Assembly (NCBI GenBank): GCA_003008705.1
Contig: PDUO01000068.1
Location: forward strand, 3,620-67,619
Source of the DNA: Pezicula radicicola
Taxonomy: Eukaryota; Ascomycota; Leotiomycetes; Helotiales; Dermateaceae
DNA: 64,000 nt
Reading direction: 5' to 3'
Under the pieces are notes generated by a model. It was not told the origin of the DNA. It saw nothing but the letters and a program-made list of their open reading frames with translations, and ran no database searches. Made by a program: the position numbers and the translations under genes. Below are positions 32,841 through 45,340 of the stretch, in pieces (position 1 is the first letter of the stretch; each line of letters starts with the position of its first letter).

Positions 32841-33359
32841 AAGCATAGTTGTTTTGAAACGCAATCGTGGTCAAGGAATTCCCCAATATGAAATACGCCA
32901 AAGGCTGCAGACCATCGTTCAAAGAGACGAAGATTTCCTGGGTCGGGTCACGATATCTGCCAAACGCGAAGTAATAGTCCGTATCTGTGGAAACGGAGCT
33001 AGACTACGTGGATATGGTCTTCCAAAACCACCCATAATCGGTGTTGCAGGCACCGGTGGCGGTAAACACCAGATTCGGGTAGTGCTATAGACCGAAGTCT
33101 GTCCCGGTGACGGCGTAGTTGTTAGGGTTAGGGTTATGCGCTGGACGACATCTCCATCGGCTGTGTATCCGAGGATCACAGGTTGGCTAACGTGTACCTT
33201 CTCTTTCAGGGTGGAATTAGCCACCAGAGCACTTCCTGCCGCGCCAAGGGCCGAAGGGACGTCAAGGGCATATACTTTGGAGAGGCGGCTGCTGTCACTG
33301 TAGTTCTGTGAGGGTTTAGGGTTATAGTTACTTAAAATAAAGATCATATAAGAGGACAA
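32841..33359 (-). pseudogene. Coding-like relic, unknown protein
   Basis: Minus-strand frames with coding-like composition can be followed. An upstream part contains KVYALDVPSALGAAG and QPVILGYTADGDVVQ. It runs into telomere-type hexamers at 33122-33135, then shifts frame to a segment with NLVFTATGACNTDYGWFW, a TAG, and DPTQEIFVSLNDGLQPLAYF before TAA. It looks like a small gene broken by a hexamer insertion plus a nonsense change. No family was recognised. The small size and broken frame make the call tentative. Confidence 0.35.
33122..33135 (+). repeat. Telomere-type repeat, two TTAGGG units
   Basis: TTAGGGTTAGGGTTA-type hexamers inside otherwise unique sequence. A related single unit with a variant lies at 33312-33325. 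Confidence 0.6.
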
Positions 33360-33652
33360 GTCCTAGTTAGGGGTTCTAACACAAGCCCGAAACCACTTCA
33401 AAGCTGCTCTTGCACTAGGCACGACCGTCCAGGAAACTTCGTCCTTCTTGTTCCTTGGCTAGAAAGAAAATAAACACTAATTGGCTACCTTTCGGATAGC
33501 GCTTTCAGGCAGCGCCCTTCACAGACTAGTATTAATTGCTCATTTAGTTATTGAGATACAATTGAGTTTTGGAAGAGAGTTATTTTCTAGATAGGTTCTG
33601 AATTCGTTATGCGTTGAGTGTTACAGTATGTGCGTTGGGGAGGTGCTTGAGT

Positions 33653-34662
33653 CTAATTCCTCGGCTTTGGTGCCGAATTCCACGGCAGCCCTCCATCAAT
33701 GGGTTCGTTTCGAACCCTCTGCGCTATGAGACTCTCAAACTCATCTTTGGACACCATTGGCAAGTCAAGCAACTTGTTCCCTTCTCCATCCCAAGCCGTC
33801 TTGTACTTCCCACCGAAAATGGTTCCGTGTATGATAAGGAACGTCGCAAAGATCGGGGGATTTCCTCCAGCCTTCTTGAACATGCCAAGCCCATCCTGCA
33901 CATTCGCTTCTCCGTCTACGTGCCGAACCGGCCACTTCTTGCCAGATATCTTCTCCGCAATCCCGAGCATTTCGTTCTGCGTCGTTACGACATCGTGAAT
34001 AAAGATCGGTCCACTTTGGATTTCTTTGGATTTGCCGAGGATGGCTGCGATGGCTTTGCCGAGGGTAGATCTCCGTGTCATACTGACCGGGTGGTCTTCG
34101 TCGCTAACGTGCAGTGCAGTCTGCTCCTGGAAGTTGTACGCGTATGATCCGTTTAAGACACAGCCTAGCATTGGGCCAGTAGCCACGACAGTCCATTTCA
34201 TGCTGCTTTTCTCTGCCTTGTCCTTCAGGTACTCCTGAAGTGCTACTGCATCCTTGTAGTAGGGCAAGTGAGCAACTTCGGGACAGGTCGATAAAGCAGT
34301 GTAATCGCTTGGTATGAAGTGCTTGATCGAACCGGCATTGACAGCAGCATCAATTAGCTTGTATTGGTATGGCCATCCCGCCACTGCGACCGTGGAGACG
34401 ACGGCGTCGTGGCCGAGTAATGCCTGCGTGAGGCTTTCTGTGGAGTCGTAGTCGACGACTCGGATGTTTTCCTCGTTTCTTGGGTTTGAGCGAGATAGAA
34501 CGGTAACTTCAAATCCGGCGTTGACCAATTCATCGTAGACTTTCTCGCCAATGTACCCTTTCTGTATATTCTATTAGCATTGGCTTAAGTTTGAAGACAT
34601 GGATACATCTGTACTCCAGCTAATGCAACTTTACGAATGGCGGTTAAAGTAGAGCTAGGCAT
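33653..34662 (-). CDS. NmrA-like NAD(P)-dependent reductase, CTB6-like
   Basis: Two exons, complement(33653..34561, 34615..34662), give 318 aa. The small first exon was found because it supplies the start and first half of the dinucleotide motif. The splice joins KVALAG to KGYIGEKVYDELV, forming a G-x-G-x-x-G fold. The rest fits the NmrA / isoflavone-reductase-like family: HFIPSDYTAL, a proximal Lys (YKDAV), VVATGPMLGCVLNG, and a C-terminal TIFGGKYKTAWD. In cercosporin biosynthesis CTB6 is the NADPH-dependent oxidoreductase assigned to reduction of the side-chain ketone. Its presence argues for hydroxypropyl side chains in the product. It is divergent from the BBE-like oxidase. The frame is intact. 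Confidence 0.85.
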
Positions 34663-35028
34663 CGTAGTAGGTTACGAGTTTCGTATCTGCTGTGTGCATA
34701 GTGACCATGCGTAAACTGACTGTTTTGTCTCTTCCAGTGTTATGAATGTACGATGAACGAGCTCGGCGGCTAGGACCATTGGGTACCCGGCCGGTAAACA
34801 GTGACAAGGGTCAATCACCGTAACGCTAAAGTTTCCCATGATGACGGGAAGTATTTGATGGGAAGTAAATTAAACTTCGGCAAGTCGGCGAAAGCTACAT
34901 CGCCGGTTTATCTATCGTCCCGACTGACTGTTGCTATCATATTCTCTGCTTCCGTCGAAAAGGTTGAACAAAAGGCCCAGATCACCAACAACAACAAGTT
35001 TTCTCGCAGCATTCAAAGGCTTGAAACA
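34663..35028. promoter_or_regulatory. Divergent promoter of NmrA-like and BBE-like genes
   Basis: 366 bp without a gene. It contains the inverted repeat CGGCGA-N8-TCGCCG at 34886-34905, a possible regulator site shared by both genes. Confidence 0.45.
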
Positions 35029-36686
35029 ATGTTCGGCGCCGGTCTCCAACAGTGGATGTTGAGCCTACCCAGGCTAGCATCATTCAACAGCGATACCTGG
35101 CAAATTCCATTGAACAACCTTGATTTCGATTCACGTAGCAGTGTGCAGGCAGCCGTTGCCTCATCAACATCATGCGTAACTAAGCCTCATTATCATTCTG
35201 ACTACAAGCACTTGGCTGACTGCTCCCATAGTGTGAGGCACTTGTCAAGTCATTGGACCGCAACACGGTCGTCTTCCCCCATGACGCTGCATACACATCG
35301 TCCGTGGGCTCATACTTCAGTCTGAAGAATGCCGAGTTGCAACCAGCATGTATAGTCGTTCCTGAATCGGCCCAAGACGTCTCGATTACAGTACGGACGC
35401 TTGTTCTCGGTGCTAATGCCTGGGAGGGCCAATGCCAGTTCGCCATTCGCGGTGGCGGTCACACCCCATTCAAAGGCGCAGCAAGCATGGACGGTGGGAT
35501 CGTCATAGACCTGGAGCGCTTGCCTGTACCAGGTCTATCACCAGACCACAAGACCATCACTGTCAGTCCCAGCCAGACATGGGACATGGTAACGGAGCAA
35601 CTCGACCCATACGACCTGAGCACTCTCGGAGCTCGCGTAGCCGGTGTTGGAGTTGGCGGAGCAGTCCTTGGTTGTGGAACATCGTTCTTCTCCCCTCGTT
35701 ACGGGTTCATCTGCGATATGGTGGAGAACTTCGAGGTCGTGCTCGCAAACGGAGACATCGTTCATGCCAACTCCAACCAACACACGGACCTGTGGAAAGC
35801 GCTCAAAGGCGGTTCTAACAACTTTGGCGTTGTCACAGCTATAACTCTCAAGACTTTTGCCCAAGGTGCATTTTGGGGCGGACAAACCTTCCACGACATC
35901 TCGACTCGAAAGCAGCATTTTAAAGCTCATGCGAATCTAGCGTCGATGTATCCATTTGACCCATACGTCCACTACATCAACAATCTCATCCTGAGCAACG
36001 CGACGAAGAGCTGGTTCATCGGCAACAGCTTGCAGTACACAAAGAGCAAACCCGCGATTCCAGAGCCAGACGTCTTCAAGCCATTTCTGGACATTCCACA
36101 AAAGGCGCTCTTCCCAGGTGGTCCATCAAACACCATCCGAATCGACAACGTGACGTCCATCTCTCGCGAGTACGCCGCCTTCACTACATACCCAAAACGT
36201 TGGCTCTTCGCGACAATCAGCTTTGCACCGTCCGTGGAAATGATGGAAGAGTTCTACCAAATGGCTGACAAGGCGTTCCGACCCTTCCTCGATCTTGCTG
36301 GCTTCTCAGTGGCCATGGCCTACCAGCCCATTCCGAGCGTCATGTCTGAACGCCATGGCGCCGTGGACTCGCTCGGACCCATCCAGACTCAAGGCAATCT
36401 TGTCTACATCCACTTGTCCGTATCAGTCGACGACTCAGAGAAAGAGAGCGACGAGACGCTTGAGGCAGTCGTCCAGAAGTTAATAGCGGACGCAGAGGTG
36501 AAGGCGAAGAGGATGGGCGTGTACAGAAGCTACCTGCAAACGACTTATGCAGAGAGCTGGCAAAATCCTCTTCTCCGCCGCAGCGAGGGCACATTGGATG
36601 ACATGCTGGCAGCGAGCAAGAAGTACGATCCTCTACAGGTCTTTCAGAAGCAGGTCCCAGGCGGCTTCAAGCTGCCTAAGGTATAA
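35029..36686 (+). CDS. BBE-like FAD-linked oxidoreductase, CTB5/ElcE-like
   Basis: Two exons, 35029-35175 and 35232-36686, give 533 aa. The 56 bp intron (GTAACT...CATAG) keeps the frame. The PCMH-type FAD domain shows RGGGHTPFKG with the flavin-linking His near residue 126, GVGVGGAVLGCGTSFFSPRYG, and GGSNNFGVVTAITLKTF. The C-terminal berberine-bridge-like substrate domain ends with YAESWQNPLLRRSEG. The N-terminus (MFGAGLQQWMLSLPRLASFN) is not a strong signal peptide. In the known pathways BBE-like oxidases (CTB5, ElcE) act with laccase/FAS1 in forming the coupled quinone. It is divergent from the NmrA-like reductase, an arrangement typical of shared regulation. Intact. Confidence 0.9.
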
Positions 36687-37815
36687 TTCAGCAGAAAAGC
36701 GAAGGGTGATCAGATTGTCAGGAGAGCCTATTTTTCGCCGGTGCGTTTCAATCAATCGCCGGTCACTAACATTTTTCAGAATAATGTTTCCACACTGTGG
36801 TTAAGTAGTACTTTGTTTGGATGGGCTATTAAAGGATACTTCGGCACGAACCTGTAAAAGTAGCTCTGAAATAAAACGAGAAAATTCTGCCGCACTGCTT
36901 CCCACTGCTAGCCGCGATAAATTAGCCTTAAATCTATTTTAGTAAGTAATCGATAGTTTCGCGATAGAACCGTAATTTTATAATAGCAACTCTGCCAGCT
37001 ACTTAACCGACTATGTTATCGCATGTATTTGCAGCTTTTCATACAGACAATTCTGTGATTCGTGATGCATTTGACGTGTTTTACTCAATTAACTACCGTC
37101 GGTTATAGCATAGACAGCATTCTGAGCAACGGCAAGGATGTCCTTTTAAATATTATGGAAAAGATGACCATTCTGGTGATACGAATAGCTTTAAGGACAC
37201 GCGACGACGAGGCTATGGTGGCCCCTTATGGTGCGGTACATATCTATCCCCTTAAAGGCCAAAAAGCCATAAAAAATTATTAACACACATCCCAAAATAA
37301 CAACGCTATAATATTTCCAAAAAAGGGAAAGGAATTAGTACCTAGGCCATCGGTTTTCTACGTCTACTCCTCACTAACGAGTACACAGGCTCCGAATTAT
37401 AGCACCTCCAAAACTTTATCGTTAACACGCTTTCGTAGCTAAGGCTCCTTAGATATTCCTATAGATTTTTACACGAAAAGGGGCTCGCTTATTAGCCGAA
37501 ATCCGCCTTATTAAGTAAGCATGGCATGCAAAGAAAGGAAACACTATTTGGGACACTTAGCAGAAAAACGGTGGTTCTAGGGGACGTCAGGAATTCATAG
37601 CAGAATACCTGCAACGTCCCTCTATGTACTACAGAGAAATGCTGGTACTTTTATCACTGCAAAAAATACTAGGAAATTGATGTATCTTATTTCTTCGCAA
37701 TCTGATTGGCCAGATTGTAGATTATGTAACCAACGAAAACACTCGTTCTAATATTCCAAAACGACAACCAATTTAATACAATGGCCCCCAACTCCACAAC
37801 GTTTACAAAGTCCGT
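36687..37815. other. Intergenic, 3' flanks of two convergent genes
   Basis: Lies between the 3' ends of the BBE-like gene (plus) and the PKS (minus). No supported gene, RNA or terminal repeat; short open frames such as 37062-37283 have no recognisable content. Confidence 0.4.
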
Positions 37816-40800
37816 CTATTTAGAGACGCGTCTTCGAAGACCATCCCTAATGAACTCGACCAATCTCTCCGCACCTCCGTCGCGCATCATACTGAAGTGA
37901 TGCTCGCCTTCCACGACGCTCGTAGTGATGGCGGCACCGGGGAACAGATCCACCCACGTACCTGGTCCAAAGTCTTTCCTGCGCTCGGTGAGGAACTTCA
38001 TGCCTTCCGCGTCCTCTCCATCCATCGTGGCCAGCGGCAGATGTGGATAGCGCACGCCATCGAACGCACACTCGCCAGCCCAGATGATGGTCACCTGCAT
38101 GCCCCGGACGGCCGCTGCCGGCATTGGAGGGGCATGGTAGTCGTGCAGCAATTCGGTTGAGGCACGGAAATGCGGCATCAGCCACTCGGGTGGTTCAGCC
38201 GCTGCTGCTCCTCGCCGCATTTCGGTGCTGAAGATGCCGACCTTGGTACAGTGATCGTAGAATCTGTCGGGCAGATGATCCAGACCTTTGTTCGGTGGCG
38301 GTGAATCGATCAAGGTCAGCGAGGCTATCTCTTCGCCCGCGGCGATGAGTTCCTGAGCAACGGCATAGGCGAGGATGCCGCCTGCAGACCAACCACCGAG
38401 GTGATATGGACCGTGAGACTGGCGACTGCGTAGACCGGCGACGTATGATTGCACTACTTCATGTAGGGCGTGGTCGTACATGCGGCTTGGAGTCCTACAC
38501 GAAGCGGATTCAGTTAGCATGGCTTTGCGATGAAACATGTGACAAACAAAGCGTTAGTTACTTTATGAAAGGCGAGTTAAAGCCAACAACGGCCGTCGTG
38601 GCCGAGATGCTTGGAAGGCTTAGGTAAGACGTAGCCGCTCCACAGCCATCGGGGAACAGGAAAAGCGTGTCCGTTGATCGCTTCCGTGAGCCTTGTAGAT
38701 ACATTGACCAGGCTGGTGGAATGCTAGCAGTCGACGACTTACGCTGCTCTTTGTGCAGCTCGCTCAAACTGGCGTCGACGACCTCAAAGGACAAAGTCGG
38801 TTTAGGGAAAATGTCAGGTGTTGGAGGCGTGGATATAGCCAAGCTTAGCGATCCTGCGGAAGAGGAGTCTGAATCGATGCTCATGGACTGGGTGGATAAG
38901 GCCTCTGGCCCAGATATACGCTGTTTGATATCGCCAATACTGCTGCATTCTTCGAAAAGTGTCCGTTCTGACAAGTCCACGTCTAGTTCATCACGAAGTC
39001 GGCCACAGATGACTAATGATAGGAGAGAATCGATGCCGATGTCTGCCAAGGCGATATCATCTGTGAGATCCTTTTCTTCGATACCGCTTTCTTCGGACAA
39101 GACCTTAAGTGCCATCCCCCACGACTCGTCAGCGCCTTGTTGGGTGGCGCAAAAGTCTGGCGATATGGCGGAAGAAGAGTCTGAATCGAAGCCTATAAAC
39201 AAGGTAGATGAGGAGGTCTCTAGCCCAGATACATGCTGTTTGATATCACCAATAGTGTTGCATTCTTCGAAAAGTGTCCGTTCTGACAAGTCTACGTCTA
39301 GTTCATCACGAAGTCGGCCACAGATGACTAGTGATAGGAGAGAATCGATACCAATATCTGCTAAGGTGACGTCGTCGGTAAGATCCTTCTCTTCAATGCC
39401 GCTTTCTTCGGATAAGACCTTGAGTGCCACCCGCCAAGAGTCGTCAGCGCCTTGTTGGGTGGTGGAAGTAGCTGGAGCCGCTGTTTTAACGTGGACAATA
39501 TGCCCGGAGGTAGCTTTCTTGTCGGCTGTGAGAGGTGGTCGTGCTTGTGGCTGTTGGTGTGATTGTGGACGTTTCTCTGATGAGGAGGCGCTGCCCGATA
39601 CCTTCTTGTTCGCTGAGTTGACAATGTACTCCATGAGTCGTTTCGGTACGCATTGCAACTATTGATTGTCAGCATCTTCGAGTTTCCCTCCGAGTTAGAT
39701 CGATAATAACATACCGCAACGCCGCCCACGACGCCAACAAGACTCTGGTTCTGATCAAATAAGATGACGTCTCCTGTCCACAACTTGTCCTTCCCTTCGC
39801 TCATTTTAACATAGGAGTAATAGGTAGTGTTCGCGTCGAGCCTGGGAGTGAAGAACTTCATCGACTCCCATCCATGGTTGACAAAAATCTCCTTGTCCAG
39901 ATCCACGCCTTCATTCGCATTCATGACAAAGCCTCCCAACTGCGACATGGCGTCCAGGTACGCGGGGTTGGAGAACCATTCGCCTTTATCGGGAATGTCT
40001 TTGAAGGAGACAGTGCCAGCGGCCTCCAGTGTATCGTTGTTAAGCGTAATGGCGGACAAACCACGATATTTAGGATCGAAGTCTGCAAGCTTCCCAATCA
40101 TCTTGTAGATCATGGTTTTGCTAAATCGGAACGTGTTTCCTTCCTCGCCCACCTGGGCTTGGAGAGCCTTCATGCCAGCTCGGGCTTCCGTGGCATAACG
40201 CTCCAGATTTAATCTGGTTGCCTCGATATCGGCGAAGCAGATTTGGCAATTCGCATGCTGCTCGATGACCTTGCCATTGCTCTGTAAACTGACCATTAGT
40301 GACTGAGCGTGGAACGTATGCAATGTTAGGAAAGACTTACATCAACGCTAGAAAAGGTACAGGATATGGTCTTGTTGTCCGCATCGAACTTGGCCCCAGT
40401 GCGAAGGATTTGCTGCTTGCCGACATCATTGGCCACAAGCGCGCTCTGAATGTGCATTGCTGCAACCTCTGTTGCCACTTCGTCCACGGCCATGCCGCTG
40501 ATCTGTTTTGTATAGTTTCCGATCATCAGAGCAATGTCGGCGTACACAGACTATCAAGGCAACAACGTCAGCGATGTTTCTAGGAAGAATGGTCATTGTT
40601 GAGCTTACCGGAGTGCACAGTGGTACACCATAGACCTTGTGCCCTTGAGCCATGGAGTGCACATCCTCGGAATTGAGATCGATATCCAGGATCACCTCAC
40701 CATCTTGACTGCCCTGCAGCGTGTTCTTCACGACTTTGTATATGGACGAGAATGCCAGTGTTGCAGGACCCATGACGAGCGGCGGATCGCCTTTCCTGAG

Positions 40801-43800
40801 GCTCCAGTCGTTGACATATTGCATCCAGTACTCTTTGAGAGTCCATCCATACGCCGGCAGCTGTAAGACTTCCTGGCACCCAGGAAAGTCTTCGTGGTAT
40901 CTGCTCCATTCGATGTTCACCCCAGCCATGTACATTCCAGAGAGAGCTTCTGTCAGCAGCTGCCAAGTATCCGTGCCCTTGTGTACAGATGCGAACGTCT
41001 GCATTGATGGTCCAACGACGTCCTTCACCATACGGGTGACGACGGGGGCCGGACCGATTTCAATCCCGATGGTCCGGTCATCGAGGATACCCTCTGCCTT
41101 GGCAACAGCCACAGCCTCCATCATATTGACTGGATTCCGGCAGTGCTGGACGAAATAGCCATCTCCAAAATCGGTAGATTGGTGGAGCACCTTGGTCAAG
41201 GTTGGCGAGATGACAGGAATCTTCGGATCTCGAACCTGACATCCACGCGAAATTTTCGAGAACGATGCCAATACTGGATCGACCTGAGAGGTATGGAAAG
41301 CGAGAGGTGTATTAAGAACGTGGCATCGCATCCCCTTCGATTCGAGGACCGCTCGTGCCTCGGTCATTTGTGCCGTCGTTCCACCAAGCACGATGTTGTG
41401 TTTTCCGTTTCGGCAAGAGATTTCGTAGTCCTGTCCTGCAGCTCCTGGAAGCGCGGAAAGTACACTTGCTTCGTCCGCTAGAACAACCAGCATGGCGTGG
41501 GAGCCTGTAGATAGATGCTGCTCCATAAGCTGGGCCCGCTTTCCGACCAGGTAGAGAACGTCAGCTTGCGACAGAGCTCCAGCTGCGTAAAGCGCGGCAT
41601 ATTCGCCAAGACTATGGCCAACGACCACTTTCGGCTCGATGCCAAAAGATTGCCAGAGTCTGCAGAGTGCCATCTGGAAGCAGACATGTGTCAATTGGAG
41701 CACTGTGGGTGACGCGGTATCAAAGTTATCTGGCTGTTCGAACAGTGGAAGAATTGACGGCAGCCCCATCTGGGAACACAGGTGGTCGTACCGCTGCAAG
41801 TCCGTTCTGAAAGAAGCGAAGCGTGCATACAGATCCGCTCCCATTCCAGCGTGAGGCGAACCCTGTCCGGTGAAGGTGAAGACGAACCCAGGTGCCTTGG
41901 GCGGCACAGGAATACTCTTTTCGCCGCTACTCCTTCGATCCAGATGTTGCTGTAGCACGGATCTGAGCTGGTGCAGACTCGTGGCCGTTACTGCGACTCT
42001 ATGGCGATGGTGCATACGGCGGGCGGTTGTCGTGTACGAAAGCTTTGGGAGAAGGTTAACATCTTCCCGTGGTGCCGCTGGTCCATCAAGCCACTGGGTG
42101 AGATGGCGCAGATTAGAGATCAGCGAGTCCGAAGTCTTGGCCGAAATAGTGACAATGTGGTGCCGTCTTGAATCGGGAGCACTCGTTCTGTCGAAGACGG
42201 GAGCGTCCTCGAGGATTAAAGCGGTGTTGCCGCCTGCCGCCGAAAAGTTGTTTAACAGTATTCGACGGCTGCCATTCTGTGGCCTGGACCACGCCGTTGG
42301 TGTTGTAGCAATGCGAGTATTACGTGCCTGCAAATCTGGCAGTCTATGATTGATCTTGGTTTTGATGCCAATGTGTGGCGGAATAGTCGAGTGCTTCAGC
42401 ATCAAGAGCACCTTGGCAAGACTCGTGACCCCAGCGGCAGCCTCACCATGGCCGACGTTGGATTTGACAGCGCCAATGTGAAGGGGATTTGTCGTTGGCC
42501 GCACAGAGGAGCCGCGCGATGTCAGCGGAGAGAGCGTAGTCACAACGGATGCAGTTTCTCCTGCGTCGCCGGCTTGCGTGCCAGTCCCGTGCATCTCGAC
42601 GTAGCTGATATCGCTGGCGCTCACATTCGTCTCAGCTAGAATATGCTCAAAGAGCTCTTTCTGAGCTGCAGCATGGGGTCTCGTGATGGACTCTGCTTCC
42701 GCATTGTGATTGGTGGCGATGCCTAGAATACACGCCTGAATGGGATCCTTATCCATCTGCGCGTCGTCCAAGCGCTTCAAGATGATGGTTGCAACTGCTT
42801 CGCCACGGCAATAGCCGTCGGCACTGTCGTCAAAAGTCTTGCAGTTTCCAGTGCGCGAAAGAAAATGGCCTCGGTCTAAGCCGGCAGTCATGTCTGGATT
42901 GGTGAGGACGTTGGTCCCTCCCACGATAGCCGTGTCGACTTCGCCTCGCCATAGAGCATTACAGGCCAAGTGCAAAGCCGCCAAGCTAGAGCTGCAGGCA
43001 GTATCAATCGTATAACTCGGTCCACTGAATTTGAAGTGGTAGTTGATCCGGCCCGGAATGAAGGCACGATTGCCGCCCGGAATGAAATAGGTATCGATGT
43101 TCTGAGCGCTGTTGGTCTCCATCCAGTCGTTGCTGGTGGAACCGAACCATACTCCCACGCGGTGCTTCTGGGTGGAGGGGGTGCGGTTAGGTACAATACC
43201 TGCTTGCTCAAGGGCCTCGGCGGCAGTCAAGAGGGCCAAGCGCTGAGCAGGATCAACTTGAGCAGCCTCGCGCGGCGACATGTTAAAGAAGGCGGCATCG
43301 AACTGTGCCGCCTCGTGGAGCCAGCAGCCGAAGCCAGTGCCTGAGACATTCTTGATCTTAGTATCGCCCACATGAGCTGAAGCGTTCCATCGTGAAGGAG
43401 GAACGAGTTCGTGCGTGTCGACGCCGCGATAGAGGATATCCCAGAAGGCGTCCATGGTGTCGGCATGGCCTGGGAACCTGCCGGAAGCGGCAAGGATGGC
43501 AATGGGCGATCTGGCAGCGCCTCCTTCTGCTCCCAGCGGGCTTCTGAGGAGTTCGTCCGAGCCAAGGGCAACGGATCTCTCTCGTACAGAATAAAAATCC
43601 GGTGCTAATAGGCGGCGAACGGAGGACACCAGATGTTCTACCCCTTTGAAGGCGAGGGGCTGAATGGCCACATCGGTAGCGTCGCCGGCGACCAGTCTTG
43701 TTGTTACAAGTTGGATATGCTCAGCGATCCGGACAGGTAACTGGTCTAGTGCCATCCTACGCTCGAGACAGTCGCGTGCAGCCTCCTCTAGCGCGTCGAG

Positions 43801-44763
43801 CAGAGTTGGGGTGGCGGAGAGCGTCTGATAACCCTCAGCGCTAGTGGAGATGATAGGGATGCGCACGCGAGGCAAGCTATGTTGAGATATGCCGGCGAGG
43901 ACGTGAGCGATGTCCACTTTGCTGTAAAGGATGGCCGAGTGGTAGGGAGCCGTGATGCGTATCGGCGTTGTCGTCGGCGCCACGGCCTTCCCAATCGGTG
44001 AAGCCAAGAAGGAGGAGAGAACTGCAGGCGGACCAGAAACAGTCGATTGTTTTGCTCCCTGGAACACTGATCAGCTATCTATTGATCAACATCTCATCCG
44101 AGCATCGGTTCAACTTACACTGGTGGCGGATATGTACGGAGTTGTAGTCACAGGCAGCGCTGTCTCGGCCGCATACTGCTTCAAGGCGTCGGCCAGTGCT
44201 TGAGGGCTTGATCCTGCTGTAGCCATAGACCATGATTCGAAGGTGCTGCTTGTACTCGACGCGCTATAGTTGTTGGTGATTCGGTCTGCGACATCCCACG
44301 CCAGTGCTCCCAGACGAACTGCCACAGCTACGGCGTGGAGCGCCGGTGACAGCAGACTAGGCGCGCTATGAGCACAGCTCACTGCTGCCGCAGCAAGCCC
44401 ACCCGTACATACGCCAGCCACACAGCAGTCCTCAGGTGTGGGATACACTTGACCACCGCTGCTATGCTGGCGAAGGAATAGGCCCAGCTGTGATATGCAC
44501 GTCAAGGCCTGGACGAGAGCGGGATTGAGGGTGCCAGCGCGGTATGGTAACAGCAAGTCTGCTATTGTGGCAAAGCGTGGGCATCGTGCTTGTTGTATTG
44601 TCGACAAACAAGCCACTTCGCGCTTCAGCAAACCGCAGCTGCGCTCCAAAAAGTCGACGACCAGTGGATCTTCATGTGTTTGCCCAAGGCTGTGTAGCGT
44701 ATCTGCAATATCGTATGCCTGGTCGCCAAAGATATACGCGAGCACATGCCCGCTACCTGCCAT
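37816..44763 (-). CDS. Non-reducing polyketide synthase SAT-KS-AT-PT-ACP-ACP-TE (CTB1-like)
   Basis: Six exons, complement(37816..38494, 38562..39658, 39715..40281, 40341..40550, 40609..44058, 44119..44763), give 2215 aa; introns are 56-67 bp. Domains in order: SAT with GVCTG (active Cys119) and the catalytic His near 255; KS from ~399 with TACSSS (Cys570), His705 and His752; AT from ~939 with GHSLGEY (Ser1031); PT with AQGHKVYGVPLCTPS (His1355) and DAMSQLGGFVMN; two ACPs with DIGIDSLLSL (Ser1730 and Ser1835); TE with GGWSAGG (Ser2026) and GEHHFSM. This architecture and the neighbouring genes match CTB1/ElcA-type synthases that make nor-toralactone or a closely related naphthopyrone from malonyl-CoA. 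Every catalytic residue examined is present and there are no stops. It faces away from the decayed didomain gene, so their promoters were adjacent. Confidence 0.93.
38857..39480 (-). repeat. Tandem duplication encoding ACP1 and ACP2 of the PKS
   Basis: Two ~315 bp units lie head to tail. Their conserved cores, 38924-39147 and 39239-39462, are nearly identical at DNA level, including synonymous sites. The flanking Ser/Asp-rich linkers (GFDSDSSSA and SIDSDSSSA) are also repeated. Confidence 0.8.
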
Positions 44764-45340
44764 ATTGGAAAGGAATCTGCGTTGAAGTCAGAAAGACGGC
44801 TGAAATAAGCGAGGAGCAAATAAGAGAGCGAGCCCAGACAGAACGATAACTTGAATCAAGGTTAAACGTGAACCAAGTTATGCAGAGAAAGGCCATTAAA
44901 TCTAACATTAAGTAGAAAATACAGCTATGATAAGATAAACCCGGCTACATTATGCATATTACCTATTCCCGGGTTATGCGGTTATCGACCGGACATAGTC
45001 TCTCATAATCGAAGAGACTGGGATGCACCATATGCTACCTGCTATTCTGTACATAACAATTTTATTACTCGCTCCTTCGGTACTTGGAGAACGGGTTAAC
45101 CCAACCCATGGTACCACCGGCTAAACCAACTATCGTACTTCGTATGCACTTGAGGACACTCGGAAATTGATCCACGACCCGCGTAAGAAGCTCGTCGAGT
45201 TAATGTAGGTTGCAGTTTATTCAAGACTTCAACTATTAGCTAAATGCTCGAGATACTCTTCCGGATTGGTGATAAGCGAAAGTAGCCTGCTCGCTAAGTA
45301 GAAAACAAGACTACGATGAAACAAACCGGGCTGTACAGTA
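44764..45340. promoter_or_regulatory. PKS promoter and partial copy of the didomain gene's 5' region
   Basis: The left part is the PKS promoter. From about 44966 to 45215 the sequence aligns, in the same orientation, with 46060-46390. That is the upstream region and first codons of the decayed O-methyltransferase/monooxygenase gene; the shared block includes GACCGGACATAGT, CTTGGAGAACG-like and GAGGACACT segments. This copy lacks about 145 bp of the intervening sequence and breaks off soon after the codons for DPRKKLVEL. It carries fewer RIP-type changes than the 46 kb copy. Confidence 0.65.

Noticed and set aside
35538..35930. 130-codon minus-strand frame
   Set aside because: Antisense to the FAD-binding domain of the BBE-like gene.
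38667..39665. Long open frame of 332 codons on the plus strand
   Set aside because: It lies exactly antisense to the duplicated ACP region of the PKS and has no motifs; a shadow frame.
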